Positions 35,553 through 44,711 of a stretch of DNA of 64,000 bases are shown in pieces. The stretch is from Thalassolituus marinus. GTDB taxonomy: Bacteria > Pseudomonadota > Gammaproteobacteria > Pseudomonadales > Oceanobacteraceae. Positions within the stretch are counted from its first letter, which is position 1, and the number at the start of each line of letters is the position of its first letter. A program made the position numbers and the translations under genes. The DNA lies in the NCBI RefSeq assembly GCF_020320395.1, contig NZ_JAEDAH010000097.1:36693-100692 (forward strand). The letters run 5' to 3'. Below the pieces are notes generated by a model, which was not told where the DNA came from, did not search any database, and saw nothing but the letters and a program-made list of their open reading frames with translations.

Positions 35553-36842
35553 TTATGCCATCTTTAGATTTGTCCTTGAAAATTGGGCAGAACACTCAAG
35601 AGTTTCTTTAGACCTAGATTCATGAGAAAGGGCAAAAAGAATAAATGACACAAAGAACATATTATGAGGCAGATCCGAAAAAAAGAAATGAATAAGTATA
35701 AAAAGAACTACTATTCGCCCAAAGGCATCAGACTTTAAAAACACACGCAAATAAAAAAACACAATAAAAGCCGTACCAACAAGACCAGCCCCTACCAACA
35801 TAACTCCAAGTGAATTTGTCCAAGCAAATCCAAGCGACTGCTCATAATCATTAAACCCTCCAATACTATCTAAATAGACTGAAAAATTTCCGTACCCAAC
35901 ACCGAATATTTTACGCATAATATCAATATTCAAAAAAACATCGATCGGCCGGACAACTCTAACATAAACCGTGGACGATTCTCCAAACCTCAAAATTCGA
36001 TCAAGCCCTGAGAAAAACCCATCAATTGAAGTAGTGAAAAACAAAAGAAACACAAAGATTGATAATAAGAGAATTTTTACAAATTTTAAATATGAAAATC
36101 TTACAAAAATATTTCTGTAAAAAAACACCAACATAAAAAAAAGAACTAGTATAAAAGCTGTGCCTGATGAGCTAAGCAGTAGCACAAAGACGAACAACAA
36201 TGTCGAGAAAATAGCAAAACGTCTTGAGAAAACCAAACTTGGCTTATAAAAATTAACCACCAACAAAGCAAAACCTACGTATTGAGAAAAATGAGCCGGT
36301 TCAGAAAAAAGCCCTGAGAATCTAAAACCAAATTCACTGAATATATCTTCTTGCTCATTAATCAGACGAGAGCCGTACTGTATATTGAGGAACGAAAAAT
36401 ACCATGGCAATGTAATACCAAAAAAGTTATAGGAAATATATTGAGCCAAGCCATACAAACTATTAAAAATAGCCAAATAAACCAATAAACGAGCACCTAA
36501 ATCACGATTGAAATTACGATACAAAACAACAACAACGAACAAATACAGCAAGAATCTAGCAGAAGTGCCAATACTCAGAAAAAGATCCAGATACCCATAA
36601 GAGTAGTAATAAATAATTGTAATGCTCAACAGATAAACATAAAAAGAAAAAACAACAGCAGAGTAGAAAAAATCAACCCTTCTATTAACCAAAAGAAAAT
36701 AAGCTGAAAATAGTACTAAAAAAAACTCAGGAAAAAGAAGGAAAGGAAAAAAAATTGTATACTGCAAAAACATCGGAGCCAAAACAACAACCAATGTCAT
36801 AAATTTAGCGGCAACAGTACGATCATTAAAATTTTCCACCAT
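35553..36842 (-). CDS. wzy: O-antigen polymerase (Wzy-like), C-terminus derived from IS
   Basis: A 429-residue, very hydrophobic protein with about ten to twelve membrane helices and a larger periplasmic loop around residues 265-330, typical of O-antigen polymerases; sequence identity in this family is always low, so the call rests on topology and location. It is strongly AT-rich. The last dozen residues (QFSRTNLKMA and neighbours) and the stop are encoded by the terminal inverted repeat of the adjacent IS3 remnant, so the native C-terminus was probably replaced. It should join repeat units in the periplasm, with Wzz setting length. Confidence 0.75.
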   Translation of the reverse strand: MVENFNDRTVAAKFMTLVVVLAPMFLQYTIFFPFLLFPEFFLVLFSAYFLLVNRRVDFFYSAVVFSFYVYLLSITIIYYYSYGYLDLFLSIGTSARFLLYLFVVVVLYRNFNRDLGARLLVYLAIFNSLYGLAQYISYNFFGITLPWYFSFLNIQYGSRLINEQEDIFSEFGFRFSGLFSEPAHFSQYVGFALLVVNFYKPSLVFSRRFAIFSTLLFVFVLLLSSSGTAFILVLFFMLVFFYRNIFVRFSYLKFVKILLLSIFVFLLFFTTSIDGFFSGLDRILRFGESSTVYVRVVRPIDVFLNIDIMRKIFGVGYGNFSVYLDSIGGFNDYEQSLGFAWTNSLGVMLVGAGLVGTAFIVFFYLRVFLKSDAFGRIVVLFILIHFFFSDLPHNMFFVSFILFALSHESRSKETLECSAQFSRTNLKMA

Positions 36843-36844
36843 GG

Positions 36845-37903
36845 CTATGAACCACCCAAAATAGCTTTCAACCTTTTCTCAAAAATTAGATTTTCTGAAT
36901 ACACCCATTCAAAAAATTTTTGCCTACCAATATTATAATTCTCATAATCAAAAGCAGCAGCTTTAGCAAAAAACGAATCAAAAAAATCATCCACACTGGT
37001 AAAAACGATACCGAGATTAAATTTTTCAATAACTTCAGAAATATAGCTACCGCTATAGCATAATAATGGCTTCCCAAAATACGCAGCATTATACAGCCTA
37101 TTTGAAAGACATGTTTTATTATTCAAACTATTTGGCGACATAAACATATTAATCCAGTCGGATTTCTCGTAAAAATAGTATTCATCATTTTTACTATACG
37201 CTCCCGTCAACTCAATATTAACTGTAGAAAGATCACTTGCCAAATGCTTGAGTTGCTCATTAATCAAGCCCTCACCATGAAAGCTAAATTTAATTCTTGC
37301 TTCATCTAAGTTTTTTGCGAAAACCAATAGCTCGCTTAAAATTTCAAAATCTTTTAGCGCACCAATGCATGAAATAACGTGAATATTGGAATCCATAGGC
37401 TTAGGAGATGGAATTCTGCCATCTGGCAAAATAAAATTATGATTTACTGTGTACCGTGCACTCTTTGGCAACCATGAACAGAAACCTTTCGATGAGATAA
37501 CATTAAGTACAGATAGATTTAAATCCCGATATAAAAAAGGATAAATGTATCGCAGCTTATGATGATCCCTAATGTCGAGTATCACCGAATGATTCTTTAG
37601 AAAAGACCTTCCCATAAAGAAAAAAACAGGTATTCCAAATGCAACAACAATGCAATTTTTATGTTTGCCAATTTTTTTTTTAAAAAATCTAGAGAAAAGG
37701 TAATAACTTAAGAAACCTTTTCTTAGCGAGGAATTATTATCAGTAAAAGTATTGCTCTTTAACCCCTGGAGTTCACTTCTTCTATCCCAAGATATTATAT
37801 CATAGTCAATATCAAGTTCTTTTAATGTATTTATATATATTTGAACATAAGGCATCTGGCTCAAACTAGCAGGGCAAACAAGATAGATTTTTCTCACAAG
37901 CAT
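36845..37903 (-). CDS. Glycosyltransferase, GT-B fold
   Basis: A 352-residue predicted glycosyltransferase. The N-terminal half has KIYLVCPASLSQMPYVQIYINTLKELDIDYDIISWDRR and VILDIRDHHKLRYIYP; the C-terminal half has HVISCIGALKDFEILSELLVFAKN, ARIKFSFHGEGLI, and LSNRLYNAAYFGKPLLCYSGSYISEVIEKFNLG, a nucleotide-sugar-binding arrangement. The specific sugar is unknown. It is AT-rich, like wzy, whose ATG begins three bases after this gene's stop. It belongs to the same minus-strand operon. Confidence 0.8.
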   Translation of the reverse strand: MLVRKIYLVCPASLSQMPYVQIYINTLKELDIDYDIISWDRRSELQGLKSNTFTDNNSSLRKGFLSYYLFSRFFKKKIGKHKNCIVVAFGIPVFFFMGRSFLKNHSVILDIRDHHKLRYIYPFLYRDLNLSVLNVISSKGFCSWLPKSARYTVNHNFILPDGRIPSPKPMDSNIHVISCIGALKDFEILSELLVFAKNLDEARIKFSFHGEGLINEQLKHLASDLSTVNIELTGAYSKNDEYYFYEKSDWINMFMSPNSLNNKTCLSNRLYNAAYFGKPLLCYSGSYISEVIEKFNLGIVFTSVDDFFDSFFAKAAAFDYENYNIGRQKFFEWVYSENLIFEKRLKAILGGS

Positions 37904-37905
37904 TC

Positions 37906-38451
37906 CTAATTTTCACTCACTACAACAGCGGGAACACCAGCTAGCACAACATCACCTTCAATAAAACTCTTAGTGACAACAGCACCTGCTGCGACTACAG
38001 TCCTCGGACCTAACACAACCCCAGGTAGAATCATGGAGTTCATACCGACCCAACAATTCTCACCTAAAACAACATCTTTACCGGGACTGTGCAAATCAAG
38101 ATCAACTAAATTATGGTTCGCCGTTATTATACCCACATTAGGTGCAATATAACTTCCTTTACCAATTACTATCTTCGCATCAAAATTTTGATAATAAACA
38201 CCAGGAACTTGAAATATATGAAGATCATCCGGATGAAAAATCATATTTTTATGATTTGAAACTATACAACTCGACGAAATTGGAATACCTACTGGACGAT
38301 ATATCCTTAGGACATTCCTTAACCATATTGACTTCAATGCCCATCCATAACCAATATAGTTTTCTGTAAAATATCGCCCCCTAAGATATTTTTCTTCAAA
38401 AAAACAACTCAGAAGAAACCTTAAAAAAGGCCGTAATATTTTCCTAAACAT
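37906..38451 (-). CDS. Hexapeptide-repeat acyltransferase
   Basis: A 181-residue left-handed beta-helix acyltransferase of the serine acetyltransferase/colanic acid WcaB-F type. Hexapeptide turns are visible in KIVIGKGSYIAPNVGIITANHN and VVLGENCWVGMNSMILPGVVLGPRTVVAAGAVVTKSF; His in the TANHNLVDLD segment is probably catalytic. It most likely O-acetylates a sugar of the repeat unit, though an N-acetyl role on an amino sugar is possible. It overlaps the end of wzx by 8 bases and is followed two bases after by the glycosyltransferase gene. Confidence 0.83.
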   Translation of the reverse strand: MFRKILRPFLRFLLSCFFEEKYLRGRYFTENYIGYGWALKSIWLRNVLRIYRPVGIPISSSCIVSNHKNMIFHPDDLHIFQVPGVYYQNFDAKIVIGKGSYIAPNVGIITANHNLVDLDLHSPGKDVVLGENCWVGMNSMILPGVVLGPRTVVAAGAVVTKSFIEGDVVLAGVPAVVVSEN

Positions 38452-39775
38452 TCCGAACTACCTCTTCGAGAAAAAAGTTAAGCAATAAAGCAACGACAAC
38501 CCAAATCGATATAATAAAAAAAGAATTGGCTATTACATCAGCAACAGCAAAAAAAGAAAGACCTGAAATCTTTAAAAAAGTGTAAAAGCATAAAAAATAA
38601 AAGATGACATTCCCAATCACCAACATTTGAACGGCATCATGCATAACAAAAACACCAATAAATGCAAGTGATAACTTCCAAAATAGACCAAAGATAGTTA
38701 TATACATAAATAGCTTTTGCTTTTCCATGATATACATAATTGGCGACATAGGGGACGATATAAACTGCATCACATACCATGGCATCATAATCAACATGTA
38801 ATGACCTACTTGCTCCCATTCATAACCAAGAAAGTACTTAATTATTAATGGCGCCAATATAGAAAGTCCTATTATTGGTCCTACTCCTAATCTGAGTGCA
38901 ATCTTCAAAACATCGGCTGTAAATTGCGATATTTCACCATCAGCAAATTTTTTACTAGCCTGAGAATAATAAACTTGAGCTATCGAGGTACCCAGCATAG
39001 CCATGGGAGCTTGAATTAACTTCATAGCCAAGAATATAAGCCCAGCTTCAGAAACACTCATACCATATGCGATAACCAATATAGGAAATTGAACCCCTGC
39101 CGTATTAAAAAGAGATTCAATTATTGAATATCTTGGAAAACTACTATTGCGTTGAATAAGTTGCTTACTTTTTCTAACATCCAAGAAGAAAAAAACACTT
39201 TTAAGGTTCAATCTTTTTTTTAAGTAGTTAATCCCGGCACTTAGATTAAGAATAAATCCTACTATTAACCATACCGAAGATTGATACAAAAAAGCGCCCG
39301 AGACTTGGACCGCAGCACAACTTACCGCTTGGATAATCCTTGATTTAGCAATATACTGAAATCCACCCTTAAATAACGCAAACGCATTTAGTGCAACATA
39401 AACCCCACCAAAAAAAACTCCAACAGGTATAAAATAAATATACTCGAGCATATTTTCTGGCAAGACATCAAACGAGAATGCACATATCGTTAACAGAAAA
39501 ACCACCATAGAAACTATGGCGGCGAGCTGTATGCATAAAAATAGGACTTCTTTTGCATCTTCTTCACTTTTCTGAACAGGTATAGCTGACTCCAACCTCA
39601 AACAAACAACAGTTAACAGCGTCGTCACAACAGAAGTATATATGGCCAATACCCCCATTTCATCAGCGCTGTACAATCTAGTCAGAAGCGGTAATGTTGC
39701 AATGCCTATTAACTGTGACATAGCTGTACCGGAAAGCAGCATAGCAATAGACTTGTGAAAAATTGAAACCTTCAC
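38444..39775 (-). CDS. wzx: Wzx-type lipid-linked oligosaccharide flippase
   Basis: A 443-residue membrane protein of the MOP/PST family with about twelve hydrophobic helices. The N-terminus SIAMLLSGTAMSQLIGIATLPLLTRLYSADEMG is characteristic of polysaccharide flippases. It moves undecaprenyl-linked repeat units across the inner membrane for Wzy. The start is GTG 39775, with AAGGTGG upstream. It is AT-rich, like its neighbours. Confidence 0.9.
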   Translation of the reverse strand: MKVSIFHKSIAMLLSGTAMSQLIGIATLPLLTRLYSADEMGVLAIYTSVVTTLLTVVCLRLESAIPVQKSEEDAKEVLFLCIQLAAIVSMVVFLLTICAFSFDVLPENMLEYIYFIPVGVFFGGVYVALNAFALFKGGFQYIAKSRIIQAVSCAAVQVSGAFLYQSSVWLIVGFILNLSAGINYLKKRLNLKSVFFFLDVRKSKQLIQRNSSFPRYSIIESLFNTAGVQFPILVIAYGMSVSEAGLIFLAMKLIQAPMAMLGTSIAQVYYSQASKKFADGEISQFTADVLKIALRLGVGPIIGLSILAPLIIKYFLGYEWEQVGHYMLIMMPWYVMQFISSPMSPIMYIMEKQKLFMYITIFGLFWKLSLAFIGVFVMHDAVQMLVIGNVIFYFLCFYTFLKISGLSFFAVADVIANSFFIISIWVVVALLLNFFLEEVVRNV

Positions 39776-39785
39776 AACACCACCT

Positions 39786-41051
39786 TCAAACTATGCCTTT
39801 TGCATCAATCAAATATGTATTTTTTTTAAAAAGTTCTACACTAGTTAAAAACTCCTTATGATCTACGAGAATTACGTTAATATCTGAATTATCAATGGAA
39901 TTGATTAAGCTAACGAGATTTGCTCTCTTTTCAAACTCACTTGGCAAACTTTCCACATTAGGCTCAACAAGATTAACAATACCTTCATGCCAGTCACAAA
40001 TATCAATTGCAATTTGCAAGGCTGGACTTTCACGCAAGTCATCGATATCGGGTTTAAAAGAAAGACCATAACAAGCAATCGTTACATCTTTGGCTGTTTT
40101 ATCAGGATTTTCTTGAAGATATTCAGCCACAGCAAGCTTGACCTTGTTAATTACCCACTCAGGCTTACTATCGTTCACTTCTCGCGCGGTACGAATTAAA
40201 CGGGCTTCACCCGGAGTTTTGCTGACGATAAACCATGGGTCTACAGCAATGCAGTGACCACCAACACCTGGCCCTGGTTGCAGAATATTGACTCGTGGAT
40301 GTCGATTAGCCAGTGCAATCAGTTCCCATACATTAATATCCAGCTTGTCGCAAATAATAGAAAGCTCATTAGCAAAAGCGATGTTTACATCACGAAAGCT
40401 GTTTTCAGTGAGTTTGGCCATTTCGGCAGTACGGGCATTGGTAATTACGCATTCACCTTCTACGAATATTTTGTATAAGGCAGCTGCTTGCTCGGAGCAT
40501 TTAGGAGTCATACCGCCAATAACGCGGTCGTTTTGCACCAACTCACGGAGAACATGGCCTGGCAGTACACGCTCGGGGCAATGGGCAATGCGGATGTCAG
40601 ACTGTTCGCCGTGTGTTTGAGGGAACGTTAAATCCGTACGGGCTTCTGCTAACCAAGCAGACATTTGTTCGGTAGCACCCACCGGTGAAGTCGATTCTAA
40701 AATCACCAAGTCGCCTTTTTTGAGTACAGGCGCAATTGCCTTGCTGGCCGATTGAATGTAGCTAAGATCCGGTTCGTGATTGTCACCCTTAAATGGTGTT
40801 GGAACAGCGATCAAGAAGGCATCAGCGGCTTCCGGAACTGTGGTTGCGCGCAGGTAACGTTCAGTCACTGCTGCGCGCACAACGATGTCCAGATCAGGTT
40901 CTACGATGTGTATTTCGCCACGATTAATGGTGTCTACCGCTTTTTGGTTTACATCAACACCTATCACTTTTACTTTGCGTGAAGCAAAAACAGCAGCTGT
41001 AGGCAAGCCAATGTAGCCCAGACCAATAACGGATACAGTTTTGGTGTTCAT
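39786..41051 (-). CDS. wecC: UDP-N-acetyl-D-mannosamine dehydrogenase
   Basis: A 421-residue nucleotide-sugar dehydrogenase that oxidises UDP-ManNAc to UDP-ManNAcA with NAD+. VSVIGLGYIGLPTAAVFASR binds NAD; the catalytic cysteine is in GPGVGGHCIAVDPWFIVS; MAKLTENSFRDVNIAFANEL is the family helix. The start is ATG 41051 (MNTKTVSVIGLGYIG); the open frame runs 13 codons further upstream. It follows wecB by 39 bases, and together they make UDP-ManNAcA. Confidence 0.94.
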   Translation of the reverse strand: MNTKTVSVIGLGYIGLPTAAVFASRKVKVIGVDVNQKAVDTINRGEIHIVEPDLDIVVRAAVTERYLRATTVPEAADAFLIAVPTPFKGDNHEPDLSYIQSASKAIAPVLKKGDLVILESTSPVGATEQMSAWLAEARTDLTFPQTHGEQSDIRIAHCPERVLPGHVLRELVQNDRVIGGMTPKCSEQAAALYKIFVEGECVITNARTAEMAKLTENSFRDVNIAFANELSIICDKLDINVWELIALANRHPRVNILQPGPGVGGHCIAVDPWFIVSKTPGEARLIRTAREVNDSKPEWVINKVKLAVAEYLQENPDKTAKDVTIACYGLSFKPDIDDLRESPALQIAIDICDWHEGIVNLVEPNVESLPSEFEKRANLVSLINSIDNSDINVILVDHKEFLTSVELFKKNTYLIDAKGIV

Positions 41052-41090
41052 AGTTAATTCTTTACTATTAAGTGGAGATTTTTTAGACAA

Positions 41091-42209
41091 TCAGGCGTTA
41101 ATCAATGCGTTAAGAATACGACCACAAGCTTGCCCATCACCATAGGGGTTATGGGCTTTACTCATACGCTCATAGGCGGCACAGTCGGTAAGCAAGGTTT
41201 TTACTTGATTGGTAATTTTTTCTACATCAGTCCCAACCAAAACAACTGTTCCGGCAGCTACAGCTTCTGGTCGTTCGGTAGTATCGCGCATGACCAATAC
41301 GGGTTTACCCAATGAAGGTGCTTCTTCTTGTATTCCACCCGAGTCGGTCAATATGATATTTGCCCTGGTCATTAAGTACACAAACGGCAGGTAATCTTGT
41401 GGTGGAATCAGGAAAATATTAGTGACTCCATTAAGCAATCGATTCACCGGTTCCTGTACGTTAGGATTGAGATGCACCGGGTACAAAATCTGGGTATCAG
41501 GATGTTCAATTGCAATCTGGCGTAGCGCTTCGCATATACGCTCAAAACCGCCACCAAAACTTTCACGACGGTGGCCAGTAACCAAAATGAGTTTCTTGTT
41601 TGCATCGAGGAAAGGATATTGACCAGACAACTGTTCTGTTAATTCCTGATCCTGTTCAATCTTATTACGCACCCAGAACAATGCATCAATAACCGTATTT
41701 CCCGTTACGGTAATATTGGCAGGGGAAATAGATTCGTTCAGTAAGTTCTGCTTCGAGGTTTCTGTAGGTGCAAAGTGATAAGTGGTAATAGCACCAGTCA
41801 GCTTTCGATTGGCTTCTTCAGGCCAAGGAGAATAGATATTGCCTGTTCTGAGCCCCGCCTCAACATGCCCTACCGGAATTTGTTGATAGTAGGCAGCTAA
41901 CGCAGTAGCAAAGGTAGTCGCTGTATCGCCATGAACCAGTACAACATCAGGCTTAAATTCTTCCAACACTGGTTTCATACCAGTCAGAATAGCGGTAGTT
42001 ACATCATTCAGGCTTTGACCCGGTTTCATAATGTTCAGGTCATATTCTGGCTTAATTTCAAATAATTCCAGCACCTGATCGAGCATTTCACGATGCTGTG
42101 CGGTAACGCAGACTTTTGCGGTAAAACGGTTATCGGCAGCCAATGCATGAACGAGTGGTGCCATTTTTATGGCTTCCGGCCGCGTGCCGAAAACGGTGAG
42201 TACTTTCAC
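41091..42209 (-). CDS. wecB: UDP-N-acetylglucosamine 2-epimerase (non-hydrolysing)
   Basis: A 372-residue epimerase converting UDP-GlcNAc to UDP-ManNAc. [66 protein letters not shown] and [31 protein letters not shown] are all textbook. The start is a GTG at 42209, preceded by AAAGGA eight bases earlier. It is first in the wecB-wecC pair and more GC-rich than the wzx-wzy part. Confidence 0.96.
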   Translation of the reverse strand: MKVLTVFGTRPEAIKMAPLVHALAADNRFTAKVCVTAQHREMLDQVLELFEIKPEYDLNIMKPGQSLNDVTTAILTGMKPVLEEFKPDVVLVHGDTATTFATALAAYYQQIPVGHVEAGLRTGNIYSPWPEEANRKLTGAITTYHFAPTETSKQNLLNESISPANITVTGNTVIDALFWVRNKIEQDQELTEQLSGQYPFLDANKKLILVTGHRRESFGGGFERICEALRQIAIEHPDTQILYPVHLNPNVQEPVNRLLNGVTNIFLIPPQDYLPFVYLMTRANIILTDSGGIQEEAPSLGKPVLVMRDTTERPEAVAAGTVVLVGTDVEKITNQVKTLLTDCAAYERMSKAHNPYGDGQACGRILNALINA

Positions 42210-42293
42210 TTAATTGATCCTTTGATTTTTACAAATTCATTTATCCGCTACTCGACTAGCGGACATTTACGGGGATGACACGCTCACAATTCA

Positions 42294-42317
42294 TCGCGAC
42301 AAAAATGTCGCTCCTAC
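42294..42317 (-). repeat. Single REP element
   Basis: On the minus strand GTAGGAGCGAC and GTCGCGA form a hairpin around ATTTTT, the same frame as the REPIN arms at 23.8 and 25.5 kb (GTAGGAGCGG..CCGCGA). A separate 7-bp hairpin TCCGCTA/TAGCGGA lies at 42243-42262. Both are in the 150-base gap between ugd and wecB. Confidence 0.7.
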
Positions 42318-42362
42318 AATAGATCCGTTAGGCGTTCCGGGTCGGGCGCTGCGCGGTGTTGG

Positions 42363-43529
42363 TTAGTCACTGCCGAACAGGTCGCGGGTGTATACCTTGT
42401 TAGCTACGTCTTCCAGCTCTGCTGATGGGCGGTTTGCCACAATAACGTCTGCAATCTGTTTAAATTCCGTTAAATCTTTAATTACCCGGGAGTTAAAGAA
42501 GCGCTCTTCTTCCAGTACAGGTTCGTACACCACCACTTCAATACCTTTGGCTTTGATGCGTTTCATCACACCCTGTATGGCCGAAGCGCGGAAGTTGTCT
42601 GAGCCGGTTTTCATTACCAAACGATAAATGCCAACCACCTTAGGGTTACGACGCAAAATGGAGTCGGCAACAAAGTCTTTACGGGTGGTATTGGAGTCTA
42701 CAATGGCGCGGATAATGTTATTGGGTACATCATCAAAGTTGGCCAGCAGCTGTTTGGTATCTTTCGGCAGGCAATAACCACCGTATCCAAAGGATGGGTT
42801 GTTGTAGTGATTGCCAATACGCGGGTCGAGGCCTACACCCTGAATAATCTGTTTGGCATCCAGGCCATGGGTTTCGGCATAGGTGTCGAGCTCGTTGAAG
42901 TAAGCAACACGCAATGCAAGATACGTATTCGAAAACAGCTTCACTGCTTCAGCCTCAGTGCTATCAGTAAATAGAACCGGAATATCCTGCTTAACCGCTC
43001 CTTGCTTCAGCAAGCCTGCAAAGGTTTCTGCGCGCTTGCTTTGCTCACCCACAATAATCCGTGATGGGTACAGGTTATCGTACAGAGCTTTACCTTCACG
43101 CAGGAATTCCGGCGAGAAAATCAGGTTGTCACAGCCAAACTCTTCTTTCAGTCGCTTGGTATAACCTACAGGAATGGTCGATTTAATCACCATTACCGCA
43201 GCAGGGTTAATCGCCATAACATCTTTAATAACCGATTCAACGCTTTTGGTGTTGAAGTAGTTGGTTTGCGGATCGTAGTCCGTTGGCGTTGCAATAACGA
43301 CGAAGCTTGCATCCGTATATGCTTCATCCGTATTCAGTGTAGCTCTGAAGTTCAGTTCTTTATTCTTCAGGAAGTCTTCAATTTCTGCATCGACAATCGG
43401 GGATTCCTTCCGATTGAGCATTTCAACTTTATCTTCGATGATATCAACTGCTACAACTTCGTTATGTTGAGCCAGAAGCATTGCATTAGAAAGACCTACG
43501 TAACCGGTACCAGCAATAGCAATTTTCAT
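42363..43529 (-). CDS. ugd: UDP-glucose 6-dehydrogenase
   Basis: A 388-residue dehydrogenase that makes UDP-glucuronate from UDP-glucose and NAD+. [21 protein letters not shown] binds [38 protein letters not shown] and the catalytic cysteine in [16 protein letters not shown] are intact. Start at ATG 43529. Its substrate is supplied by galU immediately upstream (84 bases). It belongs to the shorter Ugd group found in LPS/capsule loci. Confidence 0.95.
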   Translation of the reverse strand: MKIAIAGTGYVGLSNAMLLAQHNEVVAVDIIEDKVEMLNRKESPIVDAEIEDFLKNKELNFRATLNTDEAYTDASFVVIATPTDYDPQTNYFNTKSVESVIKDVMAINPAAVMVIKSTIPVGYTKRLKEEFGCDNLIFSPEFLREGKALYDNLYPSRIIVGEQSKRAETFAGLLKQGAVKQDIPVLFTDSTEAEAVKLFSNTYLALRVAYFNELDTYAETHGLDAKQIIQGVGLDPRIGNHYNNPSFGYGGYCLPKDTKQLLANFDDVPNNIIRAIVDSNTTRKDFVADSILRRNPKVVGIYRLVMKTGSDNFRASAIQGVMKRIKAKGIEVVVYEPVLEEERFFNSRVIKDLTEFKQIADVIVANRPSAELEDVANKVYTRDLFGSD

Positions 43530-43613
43530 TATTCCATCCAAATGCAGACTTGCCTTAAACAACAAAGCGGAAGGTACTGATGCACCTCCCGCTGATTCTA
43601 TAGATTTTTGAAA

Positions 43614-44501
43614 TCAAAGGGATTTGATCCAGGCGGTGAACGCTTCACCTTCTTTATCGTGACGCATGCTGTACTCGACAAAGGCTTTCATGTACCCCAG
43701 CTTACCACCACAATCATGAGACTTTCCGGTCATATAGAAAGCATTAACCTGATCAGATTCCATCAGGGTTGCAATCGCATCCGTCAACTGAATCTCATCT
43801 CCAGCACCCGGAGCCGTATGCTCAAGGATCGACCAGATTTTGGCCGGTAAAACATAACGTCCGACAACAGCCAGATTGGATGGCGCTTTATTCACCGGTG
43901 GTTTTTCTACCATTCCCGTGAGCTTCACACTTTCTCCTGGCGCTATCTCAGCACCATCAAGGTCAACAATACCGTATTTATCGGTCTGATCTTTGGCAAC
44001 CGCTTCAACCAGGATCTGGGACGCACCACTATCCTCAAATGAACTGATCATTGCCGCCATATTTTCTTTTTCAAGATCGGCTGATGAGTCATCAATCAGC
44101 ACATCTGGCAGGACAACCGCGAATGGCGCTTCGCCAATCAGCGGCTTAGCACACAAAACAGCGTGACCGAGCCCCTTAGCCAGCCCCTGACGAACATGCA
44201 TAATAGTAACGCCAGGCGGAGTGATGGAGCGAACCTCATCCAGCAGCTGACGCTTAACACGTGCTTCCAGAGTGGTTTCCAGTTCAAATGAGGTATCAAA
44301 GTGGTTTTCAATAGCGTTCTTGGAAGAATGGGTAACGAGAACGATCTCTGTAATACCTGCAGCGGCACACTCGTTCACGACGTACTGAATCAACGGTTTA
44401 TCTGCCAGAGTCAGCATTTCTTTAGGGATGGCTTTACTGGCCGGTAACATTCGGGTCCCCAGACCTGCAACTGGAATAACCGCTTTAGTAACTTTTTGCA
44501 T
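43614..44501 (-). CDS. galU: UTP-glucose-1-phosphate uridylyltransferase
   Basis: A 295-residue nucleotidyltransferase that makes UDP-glucose from UTP and glucose-1-phosphate. [25 protein letters not shown] is the nucleotide-binding signature, with [19 protein letters not shown] and [12 protein letters not shown] further on. It is the first gene after the ops element, so it probably heads the RfaH-dependent transcript. Its substrate would normally come from Pgm, whose gene at 22-23.6 kb is frameshifted. Confidence 0.96.
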   Translation of the reverse strand: MQKVTKAVIPVAGLGTRMLPASKAIPKEMLTLADKPLIQYVVNECAAAGITEIVLVTHSSKNAIENHFDTSFELETTLEARVKRQLLDEVRSITPPGVTIMHVRQGLAKGLGHAVLCAKPLIGEAPFAVVLPDVLIDDSSADLEKENMAAMISSFEDSGASQILVEAVAKDQTDKYGIVDLDGAEIAPGESVKLTGMVEKPPVNKAPSNLAVVGRYVLPAKIWSILEHTAPGAGDEIQLTDAIATLMESDQVNAFYMTGKSHDCGGKLGYMKAFVEYSMRHDKEGEAFTAWIKSL

Positions 44502-44638
44502 ATCAGAAACTCTTAGTTATAAATTTAGTGAGAGACGTTATCAACCCTACCTGCACTGTATGACATATCAATGTCCCCAGCATATTCGTCAGCTTTGACA
44601 GCACACCAAATGATATCAGGGAAGCTACTTTCAACAGA

Positions 44639-44650
44639 CACGCTACCGCC
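44639..44650 (-). promoter_or_regulatory. ops element (RfaH recruitment site)
   Basis: On the minus strand the sequence is GGCGGTAGCGTG, identical to the E. coli ops core. The preceding bases (CTAACCCTGG) resemble the end of the JUMPStart sequence. It lies 138 bases before the galU start, in the leader of the polysaccharide operon, and downstream of the rfaH gene. In E. coli RNA polymerase pauses at ops and RfaH binds the exposed non-template strand to suppress Rho termination over long operons. Confidence 0.9.
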
Positions 44651-44711
44651 CCAGGGTTAGACGCGAACAATCCCTCAGGTCGCTTGTTATCTCGTATTGT
44701 ATCTCGCTTAT

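Larger units (their letters stand above)
34409..35589 (-). mobile_element. Decayed IS3-family insertion sequence
   Basis: About 1181 bp bounded by imperfect inverted repeats of 22 bases: left TACCCCATTTTCATGGAC at 34409, right end (read on the minus strand) TGCCCAATTTTCAAGGAC from 35589, matching at 17 of 22 positions. OrfA and OrfB remnants lie inside on the minus strand with stops and frameshifts. No matching 3-4 bp target duplication was found at the borders. This stretch holds no intact gene. The right end overlaps the last 37 bases of the wzy reading frame. Confidence 0.85.

Noticed and set aside
34401..35597. Target-site duplication of the IS3 remnant
   Set aside because: The bases outside the two inverted repeats do not match; they may have decayed or the ends may be off by a few bases.
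37045..37066. Partial ops-like GCGGTAGC on the minus strand
   Set aside because: Lies inside a glycosyltransferase gene as part of a small AT palindrome and lacks the leading GG and the final GTG of ops.
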